64,000 bases of DNA from Miltoncostaea sp963703045 (GTDB lineage Bacteria; Actinomycetota; Thermoleophilia; Miltoncostaeales; Miltoncostaeaceae). Below the pieces are notes generated by a model that was not told the DNA's origin, ran no database searches, and saw only the letters and a list, made by a program, of their open reading frames with translations. The DNA lies in NCBI GenBank assembly GCA_963703045.1, contig OY969782.1:2232001-2296000 (forward strand). Direction: 5' to 3'. Positions 45,651-52,889 of this stretch are shown in pieces. Every line of letters begins with the position of its first letter. Within the stretch, counting starts at the first letter, position 1. A program made the translations under genes and the position numbers.

Positions 45651-45851
45651 TTACGCCGAGGCGCTCAGCAACCGCTCGGCGCCGTCGGCCGGCAGGCGGT
45701 GGCCCGCCGCCGTGACCGATCTGACGAAGAGCGTCTTGTCGATCCGTCCGTTGTAGATCGGAACCGAGGTCTCGACGCACAGGCGCACGACCTGCTTGCG
45801 CGCGAGACCCAACTCCTCGGACAACTCGTCCGGGGTCAGGTGATTGGCCAT
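45651..45851 (-). CDS. small helix-turn-helix protein, excisionase/MerR-like
   Basis: The 66-aa protein starts at an ATG with GGAGGAG 6 nt before. LTPDELSEELGLARKQVVRL is a helix-turn-helix, followed by a wing (SVPIYNGRIDKTLFVRSV). This is the winged fold of small excisionase/BldC-type DNA-binding proteins, but the match is by pattern only. It precedes dacB on the same strand and shares its promoter. There is no integrase nearby, so phage excision is unlikely. Confidence 0.7.
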   Translation of the reverse strand: MANHLTPDELSEELGLARKQVVRLCVETSVPIYNGRIDKTLFVRSVTAAGHRLPADGAERLLSASA

Positions 45852-45977
45852 CAGGGACTCCTCCTCGATGGTGTTTCGACCCGTCCCGCGCAGCCATCGG
45901 GATGTCGGCTGGGGACAGGTCACGGCGAAATCGGAACTCAGGCCTCGCGGCCCTGGATTCGCGCGTGCATGTACCGG

Positions 45978-46006
45978 GGGTTATCGACCCGTGCGGCGAC
46001 ATTGTC
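45978..46006 (-). promoter_or_regulatory. promoter for the HTH gene and dacB
   Basis: On the minus strand, TTGACA (46006-46001) and GATAAC (45983-45978) are 17 bp apart. The -35 is perfect. The leader of ~120 nt has an 11-codon reading frame beginning at 45967 (MHARIQGREA), of unknown meaning. Confidence 0.6.
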
Positions 46007-46089
46007 AAGCACCGTATCCGCTCGGTGCGGACGACTCGCGCCCCCGGCCGCGGAGCGCGTCGCCCGGCGACGTCCCGCCGCCGCCCCGC

Positions 46090-46923
46090 TCAGACGTTGC
46101 GGACGGTGGTCCCCATCGGCTCGCGGAAGTGGCCCCGGGCCGCCGTCCACGCCCACACGCCGACGAACCCGATCGCCACGACCAGGCCGCCCGCCACGGC
46201 GTCGAGGATGTAGTGGTTGGCCGTGCCGGTGATCGTGATGAAGACGGCCACCGGGTAGGCCACGGCCAGCAGCCGCAGCGGCCAGTGCCGCAGCAGGACC
46301 ACGCCCACCATCCCGATCATCAGCGCGTAGCCGAAGTGCATCGACGGGACCGCCGCGTGGGGGTTGAACCACCCGGAGAAGACGCCGCCGTGGAGGTCGA
46401 TGTCGCTGATGTCGCCCAGCGTGTCGACGAAGCCCTCGCGCGCCCCGGCCAGCCGCGGCGGGGCGACGGGGTAGACCATGTAGACGATCAGGGCGATCGC
46501 GTTGGTGGCGAGGAAGGCGTTGCGCACGTACGGGTAGACGCGCCGGCGCCGGCGGTAGAGCACGATGAAGAACAGCGGCGTCACGGTCCAGTGGGCGTAC
46601 ATGTAGAAGTAGTTCAGGATCTCGGCCAGCTCGACGTGGTTCAGGATCCACTGCTGGATGCTGGTCTCGACGAAGAGCCCGGAGCTCTTCTCCCAGTCGA
46701 TGATCCCCGCCGCGTTCTCGAAGGCGGTCGACGGGTCGCCGATCACGAGGGCCCGCGACCCCTGGTACAGCAGCAGGGCGAGGGCGAAGATCGCGACCTC
46801 GAACGTCCACGGGTGTGCGGCGAAGGGCCGGCGGATCGCGGACAGGCGGGCGCGCGCCGGGCCCTCGCCGGCGGCGGGGCCCTCCGTGTCCTTCGTCACC
46901 TCCGGCACTGCCGCGTCGATCAA
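46090..46923 (-). CDS. membrane phosphatase, PAP2-like (inositolphosphotransferase type)
   Basis: The protein has 277 aa and about six membrane helices. Motifs PSMHFGYALM and GTANHYILDAVAGG supply the two catalytic His of the PAP2_3/Aur1-like group, which removes or transfers phosphate from lipids. TTG at 46923 is chosen because GGGAGG is 7 nt before it. A longer TTG at 47013 overlaps the tRNA terminator region. A lipid phosphate substrate is expected from the family, but which lipid is unknown. Confidence 0.75.
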   Translation of the reverse strand: MIDAAVPEVTKDTEGPAAGEGPARARLSAIRRPFAAHPWTFEVAIFALALLLYQGSRALVIGDPSTAFENAAGIIDWEKSSGLFVETSIQQWILNHVELAEILNYFYMYAHWTVTPLFFIVLYRRRRRVYPYVRNAFLATNAIALIVYMVYPVAPPRLAGAREGFVDTLGDISDIDLHGGVFSGWFNPHAAVPSMHFGYALMIGMVGVVLLRHWPLRLLAVAYPVAVFITITGTANHYILDAVAGGLVVAIGFVGVWAWTAARGHFREPMGTTVRNV

Positions 46924-47015
46924 CGTCCGGCCTCCCGCCGCTGCGCGTGGCGACAAAGGTATCGGAGGTGACGAGAGTGCAACAACCCCCGTACGGGGCG
47001 GGTTAACCGTCAATT

Positions 47016-47051
47016 GGGCGAGGGCGCCGGGATCGCCCGGCGCTCTCGCCC
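47016..47051 (-). terminator. 16-bp hairpin after tRNA-Pro
   Basis: 47016-47031 pairs with 47036-47051 around ATCG, with one G-U pair. It lies 10 nt past the tRNA 3' end on the minus strand. Read from that strand, it is followed by AATTG, a weak T-run. Confidence 0.65.
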
Positions 47052-47060
47052 ATCACCTCA

Positions 47061-47134
47061 TCGGGGTGCCCGGATTTGAACCGGGGACCTCTCCGACCCG
47101 AACGGAGCGCGCTACCAAGCTGCGCCACACCCCG
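47061..47134 (-). tRNA. tRNA-Pro (CGG)
   Basis: All four arms fold. The acceptor CGGGGTG pairs with CACCCCG, with discriminator A. The D-arm has AGCTTGGTA. The anticodon stem CTCCG/CGGAG closes the loop TTCGGGT, giving anticodon CGG for CCG codons. The T-arm has GGTTCAAATCC. CCA is not encoded. A hairpin terminator follows. Confidence 0.95.
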
Positions 47135-47227
47135 CTGTCCTCAGCGGTCCGGAGATCGTACCGGAAGACCTCCGCCCTTTTCGGCCGCCCATCGCACCCC
47201 CCGTGCGGAGGGGCGTCGGGTCGCCGG

Positions 47228-47461
47228 TCAGACCGTGATGACGCCCTCGACCTCGGGCACCGCGCGCCGCAGCTCGGCCTCGATGCCGAGCGTGAGGGTG
47301 GCGGTGGACATCGGGCATCCGCCGCACGAGCCCATCATCGAGAGGTGCACGAAGCCCTCCTCGTCGAACTCGACCAGCTCGACGTCGCCGCCGTCCGCGT
47401 GCAGCGCCGGACGGATCTGGTCCAGTACATCCTCGATCTGCGAGAGAATCTCCGCCGACAT
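47228..47461 (-). CDS. NifU C-terminal-domain Fe-S scaffold protein
   Basis: The 77-aa protein is the Nfu-type scaffold alone. LRPALHADGGDVELVEFD-like text and SCGGCPMSTATL give the CxxC that holds a [4Fe-4S] cluster for delivery to targets. It starts at an ATG behind GGAGG. No other cluster-assembly genes adjoin it. nth and the UDG-like protein downstream are possible clients, an inference only. Confidence 0.9.
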   Translation of the reverse strand: MSAEILSQIEDVLDQIRPALHADGGDVELVEFDEEGFVHLSMMGSCGGCPMSTATLTLGIEAELRRAVPEVEGVITV

Positions 47462-47510
47462 GCCGCCTCCCAGCGTTCGATCAGCCACCGCGGATGGTAG
47501 CGCCCTGAGG

Positions 47511-48302
47511 GTGGCCGCCGTCCAGATGACCAGCTCGGCCGACCGGGCCGCCAACCTGGAGGCCGCCGAGCGGCTGGTGCGCGCCGCCGCGGCCGCCGGC
47601 GCGCGCCTGCTCGTGCTGCCCGAGAAGTGGCCGTTCATCCACGGTCCGCGCACCCGCGAGGGGGCCGAGGCGCTCGACGGGCCGTCGGTGTCGGCGCTGC
47701 GCTCCTGGGCGCGCGAGCTCGGCGTCGCGATCGTCGGCGGCAGCCTGATCGAGGACTCCGGAGGGGCGCGGGCGCACAACACCAGCCCCCTGGTGGGCCC
47801 CGACGGCGAGGTGGTCGCGCTCTACCGCAAGCTGCACATGTTCGACGTCGAGGTCGACGGGGTCGTCTACCGCGAGTCGGCCGCGACGGCCCCCGGCGCC
47901 GAGGTCGTCGTGGGGGAGGCGCTCGGGCACCGGATCGGCATGTCGGTCTGCTACGACCTGCGCTTCCCCGAGCTGTACCGGCGCCTCTCGCGGGAGGGGG
48001 CGGACGTGCTCGCGGTGCCGTCCGCGTTCACCGTCGCGACCGGGCGCGACCACTGGGAGACGCTGCTGCGCGCCCGGGCGATCGAGAACCAGGCCTTCGT
48101 GATCGCGGCCGGGCAGTACGGGGCGCACGACGACGGCACGGCCTCGTACGGGCGCAGCATGGTGATCGACCCGTGGGGGACGATCCTGGCCGAGGCGCCC
48201 GACGGCGAGGGGGTCGCGGTGGCCGACCTCGACTTCGCGCGGCTCCGCGACATCCGCCGGCGGCTGCCGGCGCTCCGGCACCGCCGCGACGACCTCCTCT
48301 AG
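47511..48302 (+). CDS. carbon-nitrogen hydrolase, Nit1/Nit2-like
   Basis: The 263-aa protein has the Glu-Lys-Cys triad: Glu38 (LVLPEKW), Lys107 (YRKLHMFD) and Cys147 (SVCYDLRFPELYR). The CYDLRFPE form is that of Nit-type omega-amidases and deaminated-glutathione amidases. GTG at 47511 is the start. Its stop overlaps the convergent nagA by 4 bp. Confidence 0.88.
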   Translation: MAAVQMTSSADRAANLEAAERLVRAAAAAGARLLVLPEKWPFIHGPRTREGAEALDGPSVSALRSWARELGVAIVGGSLIEDSGGARAHNTSPLVGPDGEVVALYRKLHMFDVEVDGVVYRESAATAPGAEVVVGEALGHRIGMSVCYDLRFPELYRRLSREGADVLAVPSAFTVATGRDHWETLLRARAIENQAFVIAAGQYGAHDDGTASYGRSMVIDPWGTILAEAPDGEGVAVADLDFARLRDIRRRLPALRHRRDDLL

Positions 48303-49441
48303 ACCGGCCGCCCGAGGCCGGGGACGTCGAACGGCAGGTCGAGGTCGGCGTACGCGACGTGGCCGCCGACCAGGGTGAGGCGGGGCACGAGCTCCTCGTC
48401 GAGCACCACGACGTCGGCCGGCGCGCCCGTCGCGAGGCCCGGGGGCAGCCCGAGCAGGCGCCGCGGCGCCTCGGTCGCCGCCGCGAGCGCGGACGCGCGG
48501 TCGAGGCCCCCGGCGATCAGCACCCGCGGCCCGCGATCGAGGCCCTGGGCGCTGCCCGCCAGCCGGTTCCCGGCGAGCACGCGCTCGCCGTCGGAGATCA
48601 CCGGCAGGCGGCCGAGCCGGTAGCGCCCGGCCGGGCCGCCCGCCGCGGCGGTCGCGTCGCTCACCAGCACGAGGCGCCGGCCGGCCGCCCGGGCGATCGT
48701 GACCGCGATCTCGGGCGCCAGGTGCACGCCGTCGCCGATCACCGACACGCGCGGCCGCGGATCGGCCAGGAACGCGGCGAGGGCCGACGGCACGCGGCTC
48801 TCGAGGCCGCGCATCGCGTTCATCGCGTGCGTGAGCATCCGCGCGCCGGCCGCGATGGCCGCGCGCCCCGCCTCGGCGTCGGCCTCGGTGTGGCCGACCG
48901 AGACGATGCACCGCCGGGCGGCCCGCCGGACGGCGTCGAGGCCGCCCGGGCGCTCGGGGGCGAGCGTCAGGACGGCCGGCGCGAAGGCGGCCAGCATCCG
49001 CTCGACGTCCTCGGGGACGGGATCGCGGAGCGCCGTCGGGTCGTGGGCGCCGGGGCGGAAGGGCGAGAGGAAGGGCCCCTCGAGGTGCGGCCCCAGCATC
49101 CGCGCGGCCGCCGGCCCGGACGGCGCGTCGCGCAGGGCTCGGGCGGCGCGGCCGTAGCCGGCGTCGGACCGGCTCACGAGGGTGGGGCAGAAGGCGGTGA
49201 CCCCCACCCGGGGCACCCCGGCCGCGACCCGGGCGATCTCCTCGGCGTCCTCCCCGACCTGGGCGCCGTCGAAGCCGTTGACCTGGAGGTCGACGAAGCC
49301 GGCCGCGACGATCCACCCGGGAGGCAGCACCCGGCGGGACGACTCGGGACCCGCGTCGCGCACGACGCCGTCCTCGATCGCGATCGAGCCCGGCGCCAGG
49401 CGACGGCCCCGCAGCACCTCGCCCTCGAGTACGAGCGTCAT
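48299..49441 (-). CDS. nagA: N-acetylglucosamine-6-phosphate deacetylase
   Basis: The enzyme (380 aa) makes GlcN-6-P and acetate in amino-sugar recycling. Metal and active residues are in place: Glu121 (GPHLEGPF), His184 (VSVGHTEAD), His205 (THAMNAM), and the catalytic Asp262 in VLVSDATA. DGVHLAP binds substrate. No nagB or transporter is next to it. Its place among murein genes fits peptidoglycan recycling. Confidence 0.92.
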   Translation of the reverse strand: MTLVLEGEVLRGRRLAPGSIAIEDGVVRDAGPESSRRVLPPGWIVAAGFVDLQVNGFDGAQVGEDAEEIARVAAGVPRVGVTAFCPTLVSRSDAGYGRAARALRDAPSGPAAARMLGPHLEGPFLSPFRPGAHDPTALRDPVPEDVERMLAAFAPAVLTLAPERPGGLDAVRRAARRCIVSVGHTEADAEAGRAAIAAGARMLTHAMNAMRGLESRVPSALAAFLADPRPRVSVIGDGVHLAPEIAVTIARAAGRRLVLVSDATAAAGGPAGRYRLGRLPVISDGERVLAGNRLAGSAQGLDRGPRVLIAGGLDRASALAAATEAPRRLLGLPPGLATGAPADVVVLDEELVPRLTLVGGHVAYADLDLPFDVPGLGRPV

Positions 49442-49445
49442 CGCG

Positions 49446-50747
49446 TCACGCCGGGCCCATGGCGGCCTCGGCCACCACCAGCGTCGGATCGAGGCCCGGC
49501 GCGCCGAGCTCCCGGGCCAGGGCGTCGGCGTCGAGGCGACCGCCCTCCAGCCAGAGCTCGCGCAGGAGGGCGCCGGCGGCCGGGACCGTGAACCACCGCT
49601 CCCCGTGGGTCTCGCGCAGGTGGGTGCGCAGCGCGGCCGCGAGCGAGCGCGCCCGCAGGTCGTCGAGCGGGGAGAGGCCGGCCAGCGCGTCGGCGGCCGC
49701 GAGCTCGGCGGGCCAGGGGATGCCGAGCGCGCGGGCGACGCCGTCGGGATCGGCGGTTCCGAGCCCCACCACGCGCGCCGCGCTCGCGCGCGCCGCCAGC
49801 AGGCGCACCCCGGCGGCCGCGCGTGCGATCGCGTCGCAATCCGCCGCGTGGACGACCCGGGCGAGCCAGGCCGGGTCGGCGACGAGCCCCTCGAAGAGCC
49901 GGCCGGCGGCGCCCGCGAGCGCGGGGTCGGCGAGCAGCCGGGCCTCGAGCGGCAGGCGCGGTGACGCGCCGGCGCGGGCGAGCGCGGCGCCGGTGGCGCG
50001 CAGGGTCTCGGCGAACGCGGCCAGGCGCGCCGCCGCGGGCACCCCGACGGCCGGTCCGCCGGTCATGCCGAGCATCTCGCGGGTGCGGGCCGCGGCGGGC
50101 GCTGCCGCCGCGGCGGGCAGGTCGGTGTCGAGATGGGGCGCGCTCGCCAGCCGGGGCAGGTCGGCGGCGTCGAGGTCTCCCGCGGCGACGCCGAGCGCCG
50201 CGTGGGCGAGCCGGTCGAGGGCCCGGGCCGCGCCCTCGTCGGTCGCGTCGAGCATGCGCGCCGCCGCGGCCGCCGCCGGCGCCGGATCGACCCCGGCGGC
50301 GCGCGCGAGCAGCGCGGTGGCCGACGCCGCGCCGAGGGCGCGGGCGACCTCGTCGCGGCGGGCCGCGCCATCGGCCAGGGGCGTCATCACCCGCGACGAG
50401 AGCACCCGCAGGCGGGCCGACTGCAGCTCGCGGCGGCGCGCGGCGTCGGGCTCGTCGGCGAGGCGCCCGTCGACCTCGACGAGGGCGATCGGTCCGTCGG
50501 GCCCGGTGACCAGCGGCGCCCGCAGCACCTCGTCGATCGTCGCGGCCTCGCCGGCGCTCGCCGCGCGCAGCAGGCCCTCGGCGGCGAATCGGGCCAGGGG
50601 CCGCAGCGCCGGATCGGCCGCGGCGGCGGCCTCGAGCCCGGTCAGGGCGTCGGCGTCGAACAGGTCTCCCGGGTCGGACGCGGGCGCGGCCAGGAGCCCT
50701 TCGGCCCCGGCTCGGTACCGGTCCAGGTCCGGTGCGGTCACTGCCAT
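49446..50747 (-). CDS. hypothetical Ala-rich helical protein, 433 aa
   Basis: I do not recognise this family. It is almost all alpha-helical, rich in Ala, Arg, Leu and Asp, with no membrane helix or signal. The best-kept part is the end, HLRETHGERWFTVPAAGALL and RELWLEGGRLDADALAREL, a pattern of Trp and charged residues that looks functional. There is no HExxH, P-loop or Cys pair. It starts at an ATG at 50747 (or 50756) and ends 4 nt before nagA, so the two may be co-transcribed. It is divergent from the rRNA methyltransferase. Confidence 0.6.
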   Translation of the reverse strand: MAVTAPDLDRYRAGAEGLLAAPASDPGDLFDADALTGLEAAAAADPALRPLARFAAEGLLRAASAGEAATIDEVLRAPLVTGPDGPIALVEVDGRLADEPDAARRRELQSARLRVLSSRVMTPLADGAARRDEVARALGAASATALLARAAGVDPAPAAAAAARMLDATDEGAARALDRLAHAALGVAAGDLDAADLPRLASAPHLDTDLPAAAAAPAAARTREMLGMTGGPAVGVPAAARLAAFAETLRATGAALARAGASPRLPLEARLLADPALAGAAGRLFEGLVADPAWLARVVHAADCDAIARAAAGVRLLAARASAARVVGLGTADPDGVARALGIPWPAELAAADALAGLSPLDDLRARSLAAALRTHLRETHGERWFTVPAAGALLRELWLEGGRLDADALARELGAPGLDPTLVVAEAAMGPA

Positions 50748-50781
50748 TACGGACATACTAGGCCCGTGGAGCGCCCTCGCC

Positions 50782-52164
50782 GTGACGACGTCCTCGAGCG
50801 TGGAGGTCGCCGACCTCGCCTTCGGAGGCGCCGGCGTCGCCCGCCACGACGGCTTCGTGGTCTTCGCCCGCGACACCGCGCCGGGCGACCGGGCCCGCGT
50901 GCGGGTCACGAAATCGCGCCGGCGCTTCGGCGAGGCCGACCTCCTCGAGGTGCTGAGCCCCGGCCCCGACCGCGTGGCCGCGCCCTGCCCGTACGTCCCC
51001 CGCTGCGGCGGGTGCCGGCTGCAGCACGTCGCCTACGGGGCGGCGCTGGCCGCCAAGCGCGACCAGGTCGCCGAGCACCTGGCGCGCATCGGTCACCTCG
51101 AGGGCATCGACGTGCGTGCGCCCGACCCCGCCCTCGAGCCGTTCCGCTATCGCAACAAGATGGAGTACTCGGCATCGCCCGGCCCGGACGGCGCGCTGCA
51201 CCTCGGCTTCCACGAGCGCGGCCGGTGGGACCGGGTGATCGACGTGGGCGAGTGCATGCTCGCCACGCGGCTCGGCGACGCGGTCCGGGAGACCGTCCGC
51301 GCCTGGGCGGTGGCCGAGGCCCTGGAGCCCTACGACCAGCGCGCGCAGGTCGGCACCCTGCGGCACGTCGTCGTGCGGGAGGGCATCGCCACCGGTCAGG
51401 TGCTGGTGACCGTGGTCACGGCGCCCGGCGCCGAGGGGGCGGTCGACCGCCTGGCCGCTCCGCTGTCGGCGGCCCACCCCGAGGTCGTCGGCCTGCTCCA
51501 CGCCGTCAACGACGGGCTCGCCGAGGTGACCGGCGGCCTGCCGACGCGGATCGTGCACGGCCGCGATTGGATCGAGGAGCGTGTCGCGGGGGTGACGCTG
51601 CGCCTGTCGGCGGGAACCTTCTTCCAGACCAACACCCGGATGACCGACCAGCTCTACGCGCGCGCCGCCGAGGCCGCGGGCCTCGACGGCTCGCAGGTGC
51701 TGTACGACCTCTTCGCGGGCGTCGGGTCCATCGGCATCGCGCTCGCCGCCGGCGCGCGCGAGGTGATCGCGATCGAGATCGTCCCCGAGGCGGTCGAGGA
51801 CGCCGTGCGCAACGCGCGCGCCAACGGCGTCGCCAACCACACCGCGCTGTGCGGTGACGTGGGCGTGGTGCTGCGCGAGCGACGCGGAGAGCTGCCGCCG
51901 CCGGACGTGGCGATCGTCGACCCCCCGCGGGCGGGCCTGTCGGGCCGCGCCGTCCGCCGCATCCTCGAGCTGGCGCCGCCCGTGCTCGTCTACGTGTCGT
52001 GCCAGCCGGCGACCTTCGCCGACAACGCCGCGAAGTTCGTCGCCGGCGGCTACACCCTCGAGTGGGTGCGGCCGGTGGACATGTTCCCGCAGACGCCGCA
52101 CATCGAGGCCGTCGCCCGCTTCACCCGGCGGCCCGACGGGCCGGAGGCGGCCGCGGCGCCCTAG
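50782..52164 (+). CDS. 23S rRNA (uracil-5)-methyltransferase, RlmD/RumA family
   Basis: The 460-aa protein has a TRAM domain (residues 1-60), then the [4Fe-4S] ligands Cys69, Cys75, Cys78 and Cys158. SAM binding uses LFAGVGSIGIALAAGA and VDPPRAGLSGR. The catalytic Cys is in LVYVSCQPATFADN and the base Glu in TPHIEAVARF. RlmD, RlmC or TrmA-type targets cannot be separated from sequence alone. A GTG at 50782 starts it. The gene overlaps the convergent UDG-like gene by 4 bp. Confidence 0.9.
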   Translation: MTTSSSVEVADLAFGGAGVARHDGFVVFARDTAPGDRARVRVTKSRRRFGEADLLEVLSPGPDRVAAPCPYVPRCGGCRLQHVAYGAALAAKRDQVAEHLARIGHLEGIDVRAPDPALEPFRYRNKMEYSASPGPDGALHLGFHERGRWDRVIDVGECMLATRLGDAVRETVRAWAVAEALEPYDQRAQVGTLRHVVVREGIATGQVLVTVVTAPGAEGAVDRLAAPLSAAHPEVVGLLHAVNDGLAEVTGGLPTRIVHGRDWIEERVAGVTLRLSAGTFFQTNTRMTDQLYARAAEAAGLDGSQVLYDLFAGVGSIGIALAAGAREVIAIEIVPEAVEDAVRNARANGVANHTALCGDVGVVLRERRGELPPPDVAIVDPPRAGLSGRAVRRILELAPPVLVYVSCQPATFADNAAKFVAGGYTLEWVRPVDMFPQTPHIEAVARFTRRPDGPEAAAAP

Positions 52165-52838
52165 TAGGGCGGCTGGGCCTGGTGCCAGTCGCCGATGGCC
52201 CGGAACGCGTCCCAGAACGCGCGCTTGGCCCCCTGCTCGTCGAGCGACCCGTCGATGTCGGGCACGTACAGGGCCTCGATCGTCGGCGTCCACCGCTGCA
52301 CCACGCCGGGCTCGGCGCGCAGCGGCTCCGCCAGCGGGATGGCGATGTCGGCCAGCGCGGACACGACCCGCTCGCCCATCGGCACGATGAGCGACGGCTG
52401 CACGATGTGCACCTCGCGGGCGAGCCAGGGCAGCGACTGGGCGACGGCGTCGGCGTCGTCGGTGTGGCGGCACTTGACGCAGAGGGTGCCGTAGAGCTGG
52501 AGCGGGTCGATGCCCAGGCGTTGCACGCTCTTGAGGATCGCCGTGCCGGCGCGGCCGAAGAAGGCGACGCCCTCCTGGCGCTCCGCGAGGCTCGGGCCCC
52601 ACTTGACCATCATGATCTCGGCCTGGGGGCTGCCGGAGCTCATGACGGGCAGCTCGGCCTCGGCGCGGCAGCTCTCGCACGCGGTGATCTCGTCGTTGAG
52701 TGCGGCGATCTCGGCGATCGCGCGGCGCTGGTACGCCTCCTGGATGTCCTCCGGCGTGCTGCCGGCGAGTCCGGCGGGCGCGGGGCGGCGGGCGCGCGCG
52801 GGCCGACTGGGTCGCGGCGTGGGAGGCTCAGGGGTCAT
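52161..52838 (-). CDS. uracil-DNA glycosylase superfamily protein with altered catalytic motifs
   Basis: The 225-aa protein has the fold marks of family 4/5 UDG: Cys54-x2-Cys57 (ITACESCRAE), the FFGRAGTAILKSVQRLG helix after motif A, LCVKCRHTDD with Cys120 and Cys123, and LIVPMGERV. However, motif A reads VKWGPSLAERQEG instead of GEAPG, and the motif that should hold the catalytic His near the end reads LYVPDIDG. The second Cys pair is a CxxC, unlike the usual wider spacing. Activity is therefore uncertain. It may bind uracil DNA or have a new role. Confidence 0.75.
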   Translation of the reverse strand: MTPEPPTPRPSRPARARRPAPAGLAGSTPEDIQEAYQRRAIAEIAALNDEITACESCRAEAELPVMSSGSPQAEIMMVKWGPSLAERQEGVAFFGRAGTAILKSVQRLGIDPLQLYGTLCVKCRHTDDADAVAQSLPWLAREVHIVQPSLIVPMGERVVSALADIAIPLAEPLRAEPGVVQRWTPTIEALYVPDIDGSLDEQGAKRAFWDAFRAIGDWHQAQPPY

Positions 52839-52889
52839 GTGCGGGGACGGTATTTCTCGGGTCCGTCGTTACTCCTGCCCGATGCCGTT

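Noticed and set aside
46010..46089. Possible extra gene between the HTH promoter and the PAP2-like gene
   Set aside because: Only short frames are seen and none has a start with a ribosome site.
47013..47013. TTG start for the PAP2-like gene
   Set aside because: It lies beside the tRNA terminator hairpin with no ribosome site. A TTG at 46923 has GGGAGG.
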